Assembly (NCBI RefSeq): GCF_963678635.1
Contig: NC_087067.1
Coordinates: forward strand, 47,048,001-47,108,000
Direction: 5' to 3'
DNA length: 60,000 nucleotides
Source of the DNA: Symsagittifera roscoffensis
Taxonomy: Eukaryota; Xenacoelomorpha; Acoela; Convolutidae
Shown piece by piece: positions 21,639 through 33,082 of this stretch. How positions within the stretch are numbered: the stretch's first letter is position 1; the number at the start of each line of letters is the position of its first letter. A model generated the notes under the pieces. The model did not search any database. It saw only the letters and a program-made list of their open reading frames with translations, and had not been told where the DNA came from. The position numbers were made by a program, and so were the translations under genes.

Positions 21639-21852
21639 ATGCAGCGAGAGAGAATTCCACTTATAGTGACTAATGTTTTTCTTATCTTATTCATTGTTGC
21701 CGCAGCGCTGACGCATATCCAGTGTGTTTTCGAAGTGCGGGTAGAAAATCCAAAAACCGGCGATTTTGTAAATGTCAGTGCTGGACTGTGGAAAATGTGC
21801 ACCGCAGCCAAAAACTCGACAACTTCAGAATCATCTTGCGCAAAATTGTCAG
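21639..21852 (+). CDS. Gene B duplicated first exon (upstream copy)
   Basis: Encodes the same 71 residues as 26856-27069 except N45 for I and A57 for T. It keeps the ATG, TM1 (about residues 8-26), the claudin-type loop AGLWKMC and a phase-1 donor TCAG|GTGAAA. No exon 2 or 3 follows before the second copy, because the duplicated unit stops 38 bp after this exon. It could work as an alternative first exon spliced to 27421, skipping the second copy, or be a dead duplicate. Confidence 0.65.
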
Positions 21853-21960
21853 GTGAAAATAATTCAATTGTTCCGAAGTTTAAGTATTTAAGAATTGCTG
21901 CGTTTTTTATTTGTCGATGAACGCTGTGAAGACTTGTATAAGTCGTGTTGGTTTCTTTAG

Positions 21961-24900
21961 CCTATTAATCATTATTATTGTTACTCCAATAAATTTGCAG
22001 TTCAAATTTTTTACATGATTTTTGTCTGGCATTTTTTGAATTTTCGACTTCGTCGCTTTCGATTTATTTTTATTTGGCTTAGTTTCTGCTTTGTTTTTAT
22101 CATGCGACTAAATTGCTTATTTGAATTTTAGGTTTCTTTCTACAATTTAGTTGCTTTCTGATTTACCTCTGTTTCTTTGTAATTTTTTAACCTTGACGTC
22201 GTGTATATATATTTTTTTGTTTTTCATTAAAAATTTTTATTTCTGCCCAAATTATTTCAGCCAATATGTTATCGGCTTAGTGACCTAATTTTTTAATGCT
22301 CATCTGTGGATTGAACAAAAACAATTTCTTGGCGAGCAACCTTTTTTTAAAAGTTAATTTTCAATTCTTCAAAATTGTCATGAGTTTGCGTGTAAATTAA
22401 GAGTAATCAACATATAGTGAAAACACTTATGTAGGTATGCTTAAAATTTGCATAAAATTCTCTTATAGCTACAGATGTGCATTTACACATACTGATGCAT
22501 TTATGATTGCACTAAAGTAGTTATGCACTTTTTGAGCTCACTTGGGATTCATCTGAAATTGACAAAAAAAGCACTCTCCAAGTACGAACGTGGAAATGGG
22601 GCAAAAAATATGAACGATTTCTAGTTTCAAATTTAATTTTTAGTTTTCCTGCGGAATAGAACTTTACCTGTTGGTCCAGTTTTCTCAAGTTGGATTAATG
22701 ATATCAGAAAAGCGCCGATCATAAATCGTTCTAGAAAATCAAACAGCTTAAAAGGCATATTTTTTTCTTTGGAATTCAAAAAGTGAGATTTTTTCAACGA
22801 AGACAGTGTTTTGTTTTATGTTTACTTGCGTTCATTACTCTTTTCCAATCTTCGATTGGCTATGTTATTAGTTTTAGTACTGAGTTTTTGGCTCGACAAT
22901 GTTGAATTTTCGAATATATGTTTGTTTGGCTCTCAATGAAGATGGTTGAGTTTTTTAAGTATCGATGAACGCTGTGAAGACGTGTATAAGTCGTGTTGGT
23001 TTCTTTAGTTTTTTCAGGAAAACCATAATTTCTTCATGTCGAATTTGATTTATTTTTCACGGCTTGATTTGAAATTTTTTTCAAATCAATTCCGTATATT
23101 TGATAAAATAAAGGAAAATTAAGGAAATAGCGGTAACGGGGCGCAAAAACAACGTCTAGTTTCGAAATGATCTTTAGATATTCAATTACAGTAGAGGAAA
23201 TGGCGCAAAAAACGTGATTCATATCTAGTTTTGGGAGTGGAACTTATTTGTTACATTTCCCAGCGAAATAGAACTGAAACTAACGCCCCAATTTTCTCAA
23301 ATGGAATAAATGTTATGAAAAAAAGTGTTTATCATAAATTGTTCTTGAAATTCGAAAAAACTTCACGGCCATTTTTTTCTCTGAAATTCGAAAGGTTAAG
23401 TTAAAAGCTGTGTTTTATAAATTTGAAAGCCAATTTGTCCGTCTTTTTCATGTTAAACGCAATAACAAAATGATAACCTCGTGTTTAGGATACTATTCAG
23501 ATCCATTTGCGCGCTTCAGTTTCTGATCTGGGTTGTTTTCTGAGCGCAGCGACAATTAAAAACCATAAATTCTGCATTCTCTAATTTTTTTTTCAAACCG
23601 GCTAGTTTTATGTAAAAAAAAACTAAACTCATAATAAGCTTGCTTTTTTTCTGGTTCCCAGAGCCAACATCAAGTAATAATTGTCCTAGTTTGCCGTTTG
23701 GAGGAAAATAACGGAAACAATTGAAGTTGTTTTGTTGAGTTGGTTTGAATGCGAAAACTTTTTTTGAACGTTTCGAATAGAACAATTTGTGAGAGTACGC
23801 CAAGGTTCATACATAGATTTTCTGAGCGCGGATAATTTAATACTAAATATAACATATTGGAGATATTAAAAATCTCAGAGCCATTCCACAAATCTTTTTA
23901 AGCTACTAAAATATTTTCTCACCATTGATTGTAGAGATTCGCCATCTTGCTGGGGACTTATGGGACATAACTACATAAGAAAATTTAAAAGAAATAAAAT
24001 CGAAAAATGCTAACGAGCATTTTTGTGCAAAATTAGAAAGAACTCGACGCAATTAACGTTAGTTATTGTATTGGCTATCGAAGCAAATCCCAAAATTTTT
24101 CCCTACGGTTGGGCTTTTCATTTGGATTGTTACTGAAACGAAATTCCGAACCGAAAATTTCATATCAAATTGAACATAACGAAGTATGGACATACAATAT
24201 CAGTATATTATACATACAATCTCAGTATGGACATACAATCGCATATATTATTTCAGCTAAGTTATGGGAAGAAAGGCATCTCGTACTTTTGGTAAAAAAA
24301 ATTAATGCTTGAGCGCGTGACTGCTTATAACTTTATCAACTTTAGTGTTTTTCGTCTATTCAAAAGCCACCGTGAGATTTGTTTAAAAGAATTTATCGAA
24401 AAATATATTTTTTTGTACGACTCGAGAGATAAAATTTCGTAAAATTCAAAAATTCTACTTTCGTACAACTCAAACACTGAAAAATGCAGCTGGCTATACA
24501 GAGAGTCAAGGAGATCAAAATCAAAAAGACATTTAGATAGACTGTCTGAAGTAAGAAATTTAAAATGTCTGAAGTAAAATTAGCTTGAAGTTTTGATACA
24601 ACATATTTGGACAAATTAAGAGTCTTTTGGCACTATTATGAAACATCAATTCTACTTGGAACGTTTTCTGCGGTTTGTTCAGCTGAGTATATGATAAAAG
24701 TACTACCTGTAATTGAGATGAGCTTAAGTTATATGAACTTGACGACGTTTATATCTCACAACTTTTGTAAAAAATAATTGCATTTAATTTTTTTAATTTT
24801 CTTTCACAGAACTCAAGTTTTATAAATGACATAAATGACAAGAATTAAAAATTTACTCATTCAATCACCAAAAAAGAAAAACAATTTAACGCCGCAAGCC

Positions 24901-25240
24901 TAATTCAAAGGAGCTAGCTGGAAACTCGTGTTTGCTCCGGGCAATCAGTTGCTGTGAAAATATGATCAAACTCAACCGAAAACTATTTTTTTTGCGGGGA
25001 AGAAAAGGAGTTGGCGTTGGGAGTTTAAATAGAGTGTAAAGAAGCAGGAAGTTGAGAGGTCCAGAGAACCGTTAGTCTTGATCTTAACCACAAAACAGAA
25101 ACAAAAATTGGTTGTTATTCAGAGCCGATTTTTCTCGAAATTTGTCACGACAGTGAGAATTTTTTGGAAACTTTCAAAAAATTTCATATTTTCACTGCAA
25201 GTTTTTAGAATGATTCAGTACTACACTATAAAACTGACTA
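21961..25240 (+). other. Non-coding part of duplication unit 2
   Basis: Equivalent to 16716-20023. No gene seen. The second 47-bp repeat lies at about 22965-23011. Confidence 0.6.
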
Positions 25241-25665
25241 GATACAAGATACAAAATACAAGATACAAGATACAAGATACAAGATACAAGATACAAGATA
25301 CAAGATACAAGATACAAGATACAAGATACAAGATACAAGATACAAGATACAAGATGCAAGATGCAAGATGCAAGATGCAAGATACAAGATACAAGATACA
25401 AGATACAAGATTCAAGATATAAGATACCAGATACAAGGTACAAGATACAAAATACAAGATAAAAGATACAAGATACAAGATACAACATACAAGATACAAG
25501 ATACAAGCTGCAAGATGCAAGATGCAAGATGCAAGATACAAGATACAAGATTCAAGATTCAAGATACAAGATACCAGATACAAGATACAAGATACAAGAT
25601 ACAAGATACAAGATACAAGATACAAGATACAATATACAAAATACAAGATACAAGATACAAGGTAC
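25241..25665 (+). repeat. GATACAA minisatellite, block 1 of unit 2
   Basis: About 58 copies of the 7-bp unit, longer than the matching block in unit 1 (425 against 377 bp), with the same patches of GATGCAA and GATTCAA variants. Confidence 0.95.
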
Positions 25666-25669
25666 AAGG

Positions 25670-25866
25670 GCTCTTTTTATTTTTCCGCCCACCAGCAAAT
25701 GTTTACTAGTGAAATTTTGTTCACTTAATAGGATTGGTACAAAAATTGGTATGAGGACCAATTAGGCTATGAAAAACATGTTTGGTCTCTATGCTTAACC
25801 TTGTAAAACCCCTCGTTACAACATGAAGTTGATGAATATAAGAGGTGGTGGGAAAGGAAAAAGAGC
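25670..25866 (+). mobile_element. Short inverted-repeat element (MITE-like), copy 3
   Basis: 197 bp, unit 2 counterpart of 20404-20600, with the same ends GCTCTTTTT and AAAAAGAGC. Confidence 0.7.
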
Positions 25867-26018
25867 CGATACAAGATACAAGCAAGATACAAAATACAAG
25901 ATACAAGATACAAGATACAAGATACAAGATACAAGATACACGATACAAGATACACGATACAAGATAAAAGATACAACATGCAAGATAAAAGATACAAGAT
26001 ACAAGCTACAAGGTACCA
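25867..26018 (+). repeat. GATACAA minisatellite, block 2 of unit 2
   Basis: 152 bp against 206 bp for the same block in unit 1, so array length has changed since the duplication. Confidence 0.93.
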
Positions 26019-26020
26019 GG

Positions 26021-26227
26021 GCTCTTTTTACTCCCCCCCCCCCCACCAGCGAATGTTTACTAGTAAAATTTTGATCACTTAATAGGATTGGTACAAAAAT
26101 TGGTATGCGGAACAGTTAGGCTATGACAAACATATTTGATCTCCATACTTAACCTTGTAAAACCCCTCGTTACAACTTAAAATTGATGCATATGTGAGGT
26201 TGGGGGGGGGGGGGGAGGAAAAAGAGC
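26021..26227 (+). mobile_element. Short inverted-repeat element (MITE-like), copy 4
   Basis: 207 bp, unit 2 counterpart of 20811-21010. Its C and G homopolymer runs near both ends are longer than in unit 1. Confidence 0.75.
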
Positions 26228-26274
26228 AGATACAAGATACAAGCAAGATACAAGATACAAGATACAAGTTACAA
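26228..26274 (+). repeat. GATACAA minisatellite, block 3 of unit 2
   Basis: Short block matching 21011-21058. Confidence 0.85.
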
Positions 26275-26825
26275 GTTAGATCAAGAAACCGTTCCATTCA
26301 ATTATTTTCCGCCACTCTCTAAAATTTTGGTCGGAGCATGCATTTAAGAAAACTTTTAGGTTTTGGTCCGAACCTTCAAAAAAGTGCAGAAAACTGCGCT
26401 TCAAACTTGTGTCCAGAAAATGATAGCTTTTTTAGTATTTCGGGATTGCCACTCGAATTAATTTCGATGGTTAAAAAATCCATAGAAAAAAGATAAAATC
26501 ACATCTGATTTAACAACAGTTAAGATTAATATTGAGTTGATTCTTCTAAAATTTAGTTTTTTTAATCAACAACCTCTTTTATTCTTTTTCTTCCGAAGTT
26601 ATAACAAAGTTCATATCCATAATGATTTTTTTTCAGAAAACGATGCATTGTCAGTTTAATCTTTTGAACTTTGGAGTTAGATCAAAAGTCACCATTAGTT
26701 AATTTTGTTAAAAAATTATATCGTTCATTTAAGAATGGATTTGATTTTCAACTGTGTGTGACTTTTCAATGTCAGTTCTATTTATTAAAATATCGCTGTA
26801 TCAAAGAAAATTCAACATCATTTGA
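26275..26825 (+). other. Upstream region of gene B first exon (second copy)
   Basis: Counterpart of 21059-21608. AT-rich, no gene seen. Confidence 0.55.
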
Positions 26826-26855
26826 TATATAAATTAAAATCTATCAAAAATCAAA

Positions 26856-27069
26856 ATGCAGCGAGAGAGAATTCCACTTATAGTGACTAATGTTTTTCTT
26901 ATCTTATTCATTGTTGCCGCAGCGCTGACGCATATCCAGTGTGTTTTCGAAGTGCGGGTAGAAAATCCAAAAACCGGTGATTTTGTAATTGTCAGTGCTG
27001 GACTGTGGAAAATGTGCACCACAGCCAAAAACTCGACAACTTCAGAATCATCTTGCGCAAAATTGTCAG
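26856..27069 (+). CDS. Gene B exon 1: claudin-like tetraspan protein with long tail
   Basis: Start of a 395-residue four-pass protein built from 26856-27069, 27421-27633, 28193-28338 and 29142-29756 with no internal stop. The exon encodes TM1 (residues 8-26) and the first half of loop 1 with AGLWKMC and a second Cys twelve residues on (W51, C54, C67), the claudin/PMP22 signature W-x2-C-x(n)-C. There is an N-glycosylation site at N59. The donor is TCAG|GTGAAA, phase 1. It lies at the right end of duplication unit 2, so an almost identical first exon also exists 5.2 kb upstream. The family suggests a plasma-membrane junction or tetraspan role; the exact function is not known. Confidence 0.82.
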
Positions 27070-27149
27070 GTGAAAACAATTCAATTGTTCCGAAGTTGAA
27101 GTATTTGATAATCAATCAAGAAGCGGGTAGGGGTATGGGATTTTTTCGC

Positions 27150-27168
27150 GGGGGGGGGGGGGGGGGGG
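27150..27168 (+). repeat. Poly-G run
   Basis: 19 consecutive G in intron 1 of gene B. Such runs recur in the window (43669, 45602, 46207, 47200) and length may be unreliable. Confidence 0.8.
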
Positions 27169-27420
27169 TTGGCGGATATCAGAGTTTCATAAAAATTTTC
27201 AAATAAATTTTAGCGCAAAAGTTGAATCTGGTGAAAAAGTTGGAAGAAAAGCTTGTCTACAAAAACTCAAACACATCCTTTTTTATTTAGTGGGAATAGA
27301 ATTTTTTTGATTAGATGATTTTTTTTTTCAAAAATTTGTTGAAAATTTTTTCTTCTACTCATCGATCTAGGACTTTTATCGTGACTGTTAAAATAGACAT
27401 TTAAAAGTACAATTCCATAG

Positions 27421-27633
27421 ACGCATCCAGTCCCCGTTCTTGGAGGAACTACGTTTCAAAGAACCACTACAAGAACTTCAGGAACAACAACTTGGCAGGT
27501 GCAGTCATGTTCATTCTGGCAGCAGTGGTGGCCCTGGTTCTCGTAATCTTCGTCTTCCTGGAACTGGGAAACTGCATTGACGTCACTGACTGCTGGGCAA
27601 AGACAGTCAACATCACACTCGCTTCACTCATAG
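27421..27633 (+). CDS. Gene B exon 2: TM2, GC donor
   Basis: Acceptor CCATAG, phase 1. Encodes residues 72-142: SWRNYVSKNHYKNFRNNNLAG, TM2 at about 97-121, and DCWAKTVNITLASLIG, which matches DCWSKTFVITLSVTG of gene C and NITLASFSG of gene A. The base composition is richer in GC than its surroundings. The exon end set by that similarity is ATAG|GCAAGT, a GC donor with an otherwise ideal consensus. Confidence 0.82.
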
Positions 27634-28192
27634 GCAAGTCAGTCTGATTCAGAGGTAGGGATATCATTGATTTAAAATGCCATTCTTGGTCGCCGTTTTT
27701 GGAAAAAGAACAATAGTTCGTCACCATAAGCAGATGAAGTCAGCTTTAAGTTTGGTGATTCTACTTAATGCAATTTTTTTATCAAAAGATTTTAGAATGG
27801 CCGTTTAGTTGGCGTAGTTTTTTGGAAAACTGGTTTTGGAGGAAGGATTCGTGCCAGATTGCGTAAGGGAGGAAATTTAACAAAACTTAGAAGTTTTCCA
27901 AATTTTTCATTTTTTATCAGCCAAAGATTATATCAAACAATATAGTTAGTTCAATATTTCTGATTTTCGCCAGATATGCGCAGTTTTTTTGCACTCGCGT
28001 TATCTGACCTTTTTTGTGCTCTCTCAACTCATCCGAACTGCTCCACTCCAACTCGCCGAACTTCCCCCTCCGTCTCCGCTCCGCCCCGCCCCGCCCCGCC
28101 CCGCCCCGCCCCGCCCCGCCCCGCCCCCTTCAAACCTCCTCCTTCAATGGGCTTTGTTCCTTTAAAATGGTTTATCCGTAATCTATTTTCAG
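27634..28192 (+). other. Gene B intron 2 (GC-AG)
   Basis: 559 bp starting GCAAGT and ending TATTTTCAG. It includes a GC-rich pentanucleotide repeat (28079-28128). Confidence 0.65.
28079..28128 (+). repeat. CCCCG pentanucleotide repeat
   Basis: Ten or so copies of CCCCG, the most GC-rich spot of the window, 64 bp before exon 3 of gene B. It reads as repeats of the GC-box core on the minus strand. Confidence 0.9.
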
Positions 28193-28338
28193 CTGTGGTT
28201 TTGATGTTGATTGGGGTGATTCTGGTATCAGATTGCTATGTGGCAACTGTCTCTTTACTCAACCAGGATCGACACATGTTCGAGAAACCTCCCTCTACTT
28301 ACCTCGTCATCAGAGACCAAATAGAGGCTGCAGTCGAG
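28193..28338 (+). CDS. Gene B exon 3: TM3 and start of loop 2, GC donor
   Basis: Acceptor TATTTTCAG. Encodes residues 143-191: TM3 (VLMLIGVILVSDCYVA), then EKPPSTYLVIRDQIEAAVE. Gene C has EEPPSSFQVFADSIETSAV in one piece at the same place, so this exon should end after GTCGAG. That makes the donor GAG|GCTAGT, a second GC donor in the gene. Genes A and C have no intron here. Without splicing the frame ends 18 codons later, losing TM4. Confidence 0.75.
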
Positions 28339-29141
28339 GCTAGTAACACTACCCACATCCAAAGTTGTCCCCACTATGTTCCAGTAGAATAATTGGTCCC
28401 ATATATTTCTTCTTATTCTTAATATTTCGGTCTCTTAATGCTTAAGACAAAGCTTAAGACAAAGCTTGAGCCCAAATGTATGAAATATTGGGATCCCAAT
28501 CATACCATTTCCAGCTAAAACGGGTCCGAGTGTTTTCTGAGAAGAAGGAGTGACTTGATTTTTTTAGTTCATATGCAGTCGCGAACACAGCACATCTATG
28601 AATTCATAATAAATCAACACACCAGCAAACAATCAACACCAGCAACTTTCATCAATACGGCCTAAGCTTCCCTTTATAACCCATTATAATTTGTTCGACC
28701 TTTTTAACCATTTCCCTCTTTTGCAAAAGGGAGTGATTCGTTAGTAGGCACATAATTCTCAAATTTCTTTCAGGGGCGGATTTAGGGGGGGAGGGTCTTC
28801 TCTTTGTACTATTTTGAGATATAGCTGACTGACCCGAAATTTTTCTGAAAGGCGCTAAATTTTTCTGACCCTTAATTTTTCTGGTCAAAATGTTCCAAAA
28901 AGTGCCTAAAAACGCCTTTTTTTCGGCGCAGAAAATTTTTGTCAAAAAGGGTCTTTTTTAGTGATTTGGGAGAGCTCAGAAAATCCAATTTGGTCGACCT
29001 AAAAAAAGGGCGACAAATTTTTCGATTTTTTTTTTTGAAGATCCGCCCCTGATTTCATATGCATTTTGCGGGGAATAGTTAGAGAAGATCATATTTAAAA
29101 ATATATATGTAAGTTTTTAGACGAGCCATGACATGTTGCAG
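28339..29141 (+). other. Gene B intron 3 (GC-AG), gene-B-specific
   Basis: 803 bp, GCTAGT...TTGCAG, phase 0. It includes CAATCAACACCAGCAA-type short repeats near 28610-28645 and T-rich sequence. No gene seen. Confidence 0.55.
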
Positions 29142-29756
29142 GTGTTCGAGTTTGAAGACTGGTACAATGGACCAGACCAGAAAGTGAGAGCGGACCTGAG
29201 TTGGAACTTCATGATGGTCTGGGTTGCCTTTTCCTTCTCAGCCGTCGCCTTCCTCCTCCTTCTAATCTACTCATGTTGCTGTGCAATACCAACCGACAAA
29301 TCAACTGAACAAAATGAAATCTACCAAAGTTTAATCAAAGAAAACAGACACGTTAGCAAATCGAGCACGAGAAAAGCAGCGCGAAGCGATTCAGACGAAC
29401 GGATCTCACACGCAGAGTCACAGTATAGAAATTCGCACGATGACATGTCAAACTATAAAAAATTGCACGATTATAAATCAGATTATGGGAAATTGCACGG
29501 GGAAACTTCGCACGGTAAGGACTCGCAGCGAAGGAATTCACACGATGAAAAAACGGACGACGCGAAACCTTCGGATGATAAGACAAAAACAAAGTTGACC
29601 AACGAAAAGAAATCGAAATTAGGTAAATCGCTAGCCAGTAATACGGTTGTTGGAACGAGAAACTCTAGCGAAGGCAGCAACTCGTTGACTAGCAAAGGCA
29701 TGGTTCAATCACACAATTCTACCGAAAGCTCCTCACAAAATATTAATTCTGACTAA
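29142..29756 (+). CDS. Gene B exon 4: TM4 and long hydrophilic tail
   Basis: Starts after GTTGCAG in phase 0. VFEFEDWYNGPDQKVRADL completes loop 2, then LSWNF leads into TM4 (about 214-235) and the juxtamembrane CCC (236-238). The cytoplasmic tail is about 155 residues, rich in Ser, Lys, Asp and His, with imprecise repeats (SHDD, KLHD, KLHG, SHDEK). Tail length sets this gene apart from A and C. Stop TAA at 29754. Confidence 0.82.
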   Translation: MFEFEDWYNGPDQKVRADLSWNFMMVWVAFSFSAVAFLLLLIYSCCCAIPTDKSTEQNEIYQSLIKENRHVSKSSTRKAARSDSDERISHAESQYRNSHDDMSNYKKLHDYKSDYGKLHGETSHGKDSQRRNSHDEKTDDAKPSDDKTKTKLTNEKKSKLGKSLASNTVVGTRNSSEGSNSLTSKGMVQSHNSTESSSQNINSD

Positions 29757-32700
29757 AGTTTAATACAAACATAAAATGGAATTACTGGGAAAATCAAAGA
29801 TCTGTAATAGGAAACGGACCTAATTTTGTTTAAAAAGGTTAACATGATTTGAGGTCGCTCAAAATGATTTGTAACATAAGTTTTATTGGAAAGAAACCCT
29901 GATTAAATGATTTGAAATCTTAGAACCTATCTCTTTCAATTCAAATGTTTATAGAAACTTTAGCTCGGAAAACTAGCAAACAATATTTTGCATTACCTTA
30001 GCATCAAGGTTGGATCAATTTCAACAGTCACTTTGAAAAAAAACATACAAGCTCTTCAGATCGATACGAAGAACTGCTATTGAGCTCCTGCTTAAAACGT
30101 GTGCGCATTTTTTTTTTGGTAATTTATCTAGGATTCAGGAAGATTACTAGTAGGCTTCTTCAATCTGTCGGAAGAACCTTAGTAGATGGAGGATGATTAT
30201 CTTACAATATTTTAAAAACTAAGCACTTTCTTGAAAATCTTAAAAAAACCTTGCAAGGTGTTTTGCAAGGTTTTGCATGACGCCATTATCAAACAAGGAT
30301 AGCCAGTTGCTGTGCAAGTAGCACAGAATGTTTTTTAGTCTTAAAAAATACAACAAAAAAACGTTTTCAAAGTAGGGTTTTTACGGTGTGGTAAGATAAA
30401 AGGAGCAGAACGAAAAACTGGAGGTTAGGCATTCTCGACAGCTTTATTAAAATATGCGATTTCAAAAAACAACTTTGTAGAAAAATGATTAGAAAATGGA
30501 AAAAAAATTTATATTTTTTTTCGACATTTTAAAGAAAATAAAAATGGATGTGATAATTTTTGGATTTATTCAGCTTGTGGTTATATTAGAAAAAACTTTT
30601 GCACGATTTTTTTTCAATTTCATGTTTTCAGCTTTACAGATTTTTTTATTGCATTTGTTTGGTATTAAAAATTTGTTTTTCATTCAATTAAACTATATCG
30701 TTCATACATATTTTCCCTTAGCTAAGGATGTTTGTTTTGTTGAGCTCAAGCAGACATGGTGGACAATCTGAACTCATCATTGTTTTATGTTTGCTTGACT
30801 TACTTATTTACTTGATTGTTATAAACTGTTTGTCTTTTTGAATATCAAAATTTAAATTTTTCTGAACTTTCGATTTTTAAAACAAAACAATTTTTGCAGA
30901 TCAAAATTCAGAACCCAAGTAATTGGAGACTTTTGAAATCTTTTTTTTGTAACGCAATTTTGAGAAAATTTTGCAAAATTTTTAAACCGTTGCATTGTTT
31001 CCCAAACTTTTGTCTAAGTTACAATATTTTGCTATTAGTCGACCAAGGAAATTTATTCTGCAAGATTTTGCCAAAATTTTTTTATCGACTAGGAAAACAT
31101 ACTTATAATTTTATTTGAAATTGTCTTCTTTGAGATGCCTGGAAGTATGAAGCTTTGATAAAGCTATGATTTGCCACTCAGGAAGTTTGAGTTATTCAAC
31201 CAGACAAAAAAAATATATTTTAAAAAAAATTGATGGATTTTCAAAAATTATTTCTAAGCGCTCTAAAAACCAAAACTCAAATAGTATTACTTAAAAGAAA
31301 AGTTAGGAAACAGCTGAATTTGTTCCACAGGATTATCTTTTTCGTAATAAAACTGAAGGGTTTTAAAAAACCTTTGTTGAATGATTTTAAAAACCTTTAT
31401 CGAATGACCTTTATTGAATGATTTAAAAAACCTTATTGAATGATTTAAAAAACTTTATTGAATGACGCGGCTGATCTTGTTAACACTTTTTGATGATCGA
31501 ATTTCTATCCAAACCATTTGCTTTAAAAGTTAAAATTCAACAAGAAACAAACAATTCTCTTGAAAAACAAGCAGACAGAGAAAATGAGTCTACCATAATA
31601 GCTTCTATTGAGTAGTGTTTCACGCAAACTCATTATTTTGCTAGACAATAGTTCTACGGTATAGATTTTTAAACTTGTTATTTCGCTGATTGAAAGTATG
31701 TAGGAAGTTTATATACCGGTGTGTTCACTTGTTTTTTTACAGGTACCACAAATAACCAGGTGCCACATGTCAGGTACCACCAAAATAATCGGAATGGGTT
31801 GAGTGACATACAAAATAAAACTGTTTCAGTCGTAATTCGAACGATAATAGAAAAGTGTAAAAACTTGTCTCGGTGCCGAGAAGAACGGGTGTATTTTTTT
31901 TTTCGCTTTTTAGTTCAATTTTGAGCGACTAAAGCAATCGTGTGACAACCGTTGTATAAAAATTTGTTCTTAGAACTTTCAGTTTAGAAAACTTAATATA
32001 ATTATAAAGAAACACTAATTTTGGATGTTTAATTATTGCTTCCTTGGCAGTATTGGTTTTCTAACAGAATTGAAACACTTTTGTGCCAAAACAAATAAGA
32101 TAAAGTAAAAATTGTTTTCTTCAGTTTTTGTTGTCATTTATTTTTTGGAGACAAATGATGTCGATTATGTCTAATTCCCTAATTTTTTACTCATTTGTAT
32201 AATTCTCGAAACCCACCACCCACTAAAATGACCCTAATTTGAAGATAAAAATTTATAATTATGATTGGAACACTATGTACTATTAACTTCCACAGCAATC
32301 GGCTAGTCTTGTTTGTTTTTACAAATGCCAGTTCACACAATTTTTCGATACTTGAAAGTAACTATTTATCTCCCAAGCAAACGCATCACAAGAAATGAAA
32401 AAAATCATCTCGTAAGAAATGAAAAAACGTTTTGACCACGTTGTTTTGTCACACTTTTTGTTTGCGCCAATTCAATGAAAAATTTCAAAGAAACAAAAAA
32501 GAAAACTGGGAAAATTGAGGACTTAGAACATTTAACTTGATAATGTTGCATAAGATTTTGTCTCAAGTGACTCTAAAAAAGTGTACGCTTGTGATAAGAA
32601 GTGCACTAATTGTTTTGCATTCTCAAAAGTTGAACAGTTGAAATTTTTCATATGTAAATTTTTCATAAAACTAAATTATGCAGTTTAGATAGTCGTTAGG

Positions 32701-32865
32701 ATGTGCAAGAAATAAAAATGCGTTTTGGTGGTACAATCAATAAATTGCGGTCGTACATTATGGTGGTATCAAACTATTAAAGACATTTGTAACGCACAGG
32801 CTTTTTGACTTCTCTAAAATATTGAATATTTGGGGTGATTTTTATCGTGTTTCTCATTTTCGCCA
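29757..32865 (+). other. Intergenic region between genes B and C; no gene seen
   Basis: 3.1 kb, very AT-rich. Short open frames such as 30496-30771 are Phe/Leu/Ile-rich translations of poly-T. A small local repeat (TTTATTGAATGATTTAAAAAAC, several times) lies at 31370-31465. Confidence 0.55.
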
Positions 32866-33082
32866 ATGAAGAGCGAAAAAATATGGTTACTTGTATCTTG
32901 TAAATTGCTTATATTGACAATTGTGACAGCCTGTGTTGTGCATAGCGACTATATTATGAGCGTTTACGTAACACATCCAACGCAGTCGGAACAATCTGTG
33001 TTGGTCACGTCTGGTATCTGGACTTATTGCGTTGAAGTCAAAAACAACTCTGAGCCGATTAAGAATTGCGAACAAGCTAGAG
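32866..33082 (+). CDS. Gene C exon 1: claudin-like tetraspan protein
   Basis: Start of a 280-residue protein joined from 32866-33082, 33416-33625 and 38572-38987. TM1 is at about residues 7-26. Loop 1 has SGIWTYC and a second Cys after twelve residues (W52, C55, C68), the same spacing as gene B and the claudin signature. N-glycosylation site at N61. The donor is AGAG|GTAGGA in phase 1. Role inferred from the family only. Confidence 0.82.

Larger units (their letters stand above)
16646..21890 (+). repeat. Tandem segmental duplication, unit 1
   Basis: 5,245 bp that recur as 21891-27107 with small differences. The junction reads ...GTATTTA|AGAATTGCTGCG: the left end of unit 2 matches 16646 onward and the right end of unit 2 (27107) matches 21890. 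The unit holds non-coding sequence, minisatellite and inverted-repeat elements, and ends 38 bp after the donor of a gene B first exon. Confidence 0.93.
21891..27107 (+). repeat. Tandem segmental duplication, unit 2
   Basis: 5,217 bp copy of 16646-21890 in direct orientation. It has fewer minisatellite repeats in block 2, a short insertion near 25154-25180, a missing stretch relative to unit 1 near 22440, and scattered substitutions. It carries the full first exon of gene B at its right end. Confidence 0.93.

Noticed and set aside
25078-26074. The same kind of repetitive open frames in the second duplication unit
   Set aside because: Minisatellite by-products, as above.
16646-27107. That the 5.2-kb repeats are a pair of LTRs or a transposon with long terminal repeats
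   Set aside because: The two copies abut directly, contain host exon 1 and show no TG..CA ends or target duplication; a plain tandem duplication explains them.
30496-30771. 91-codon hydrophobic open frame between genes B and C
   Set aside because: Phe/Ile/Leu-rich translation of T-rich DNA, no motif of the tetraspan family and no splice context.
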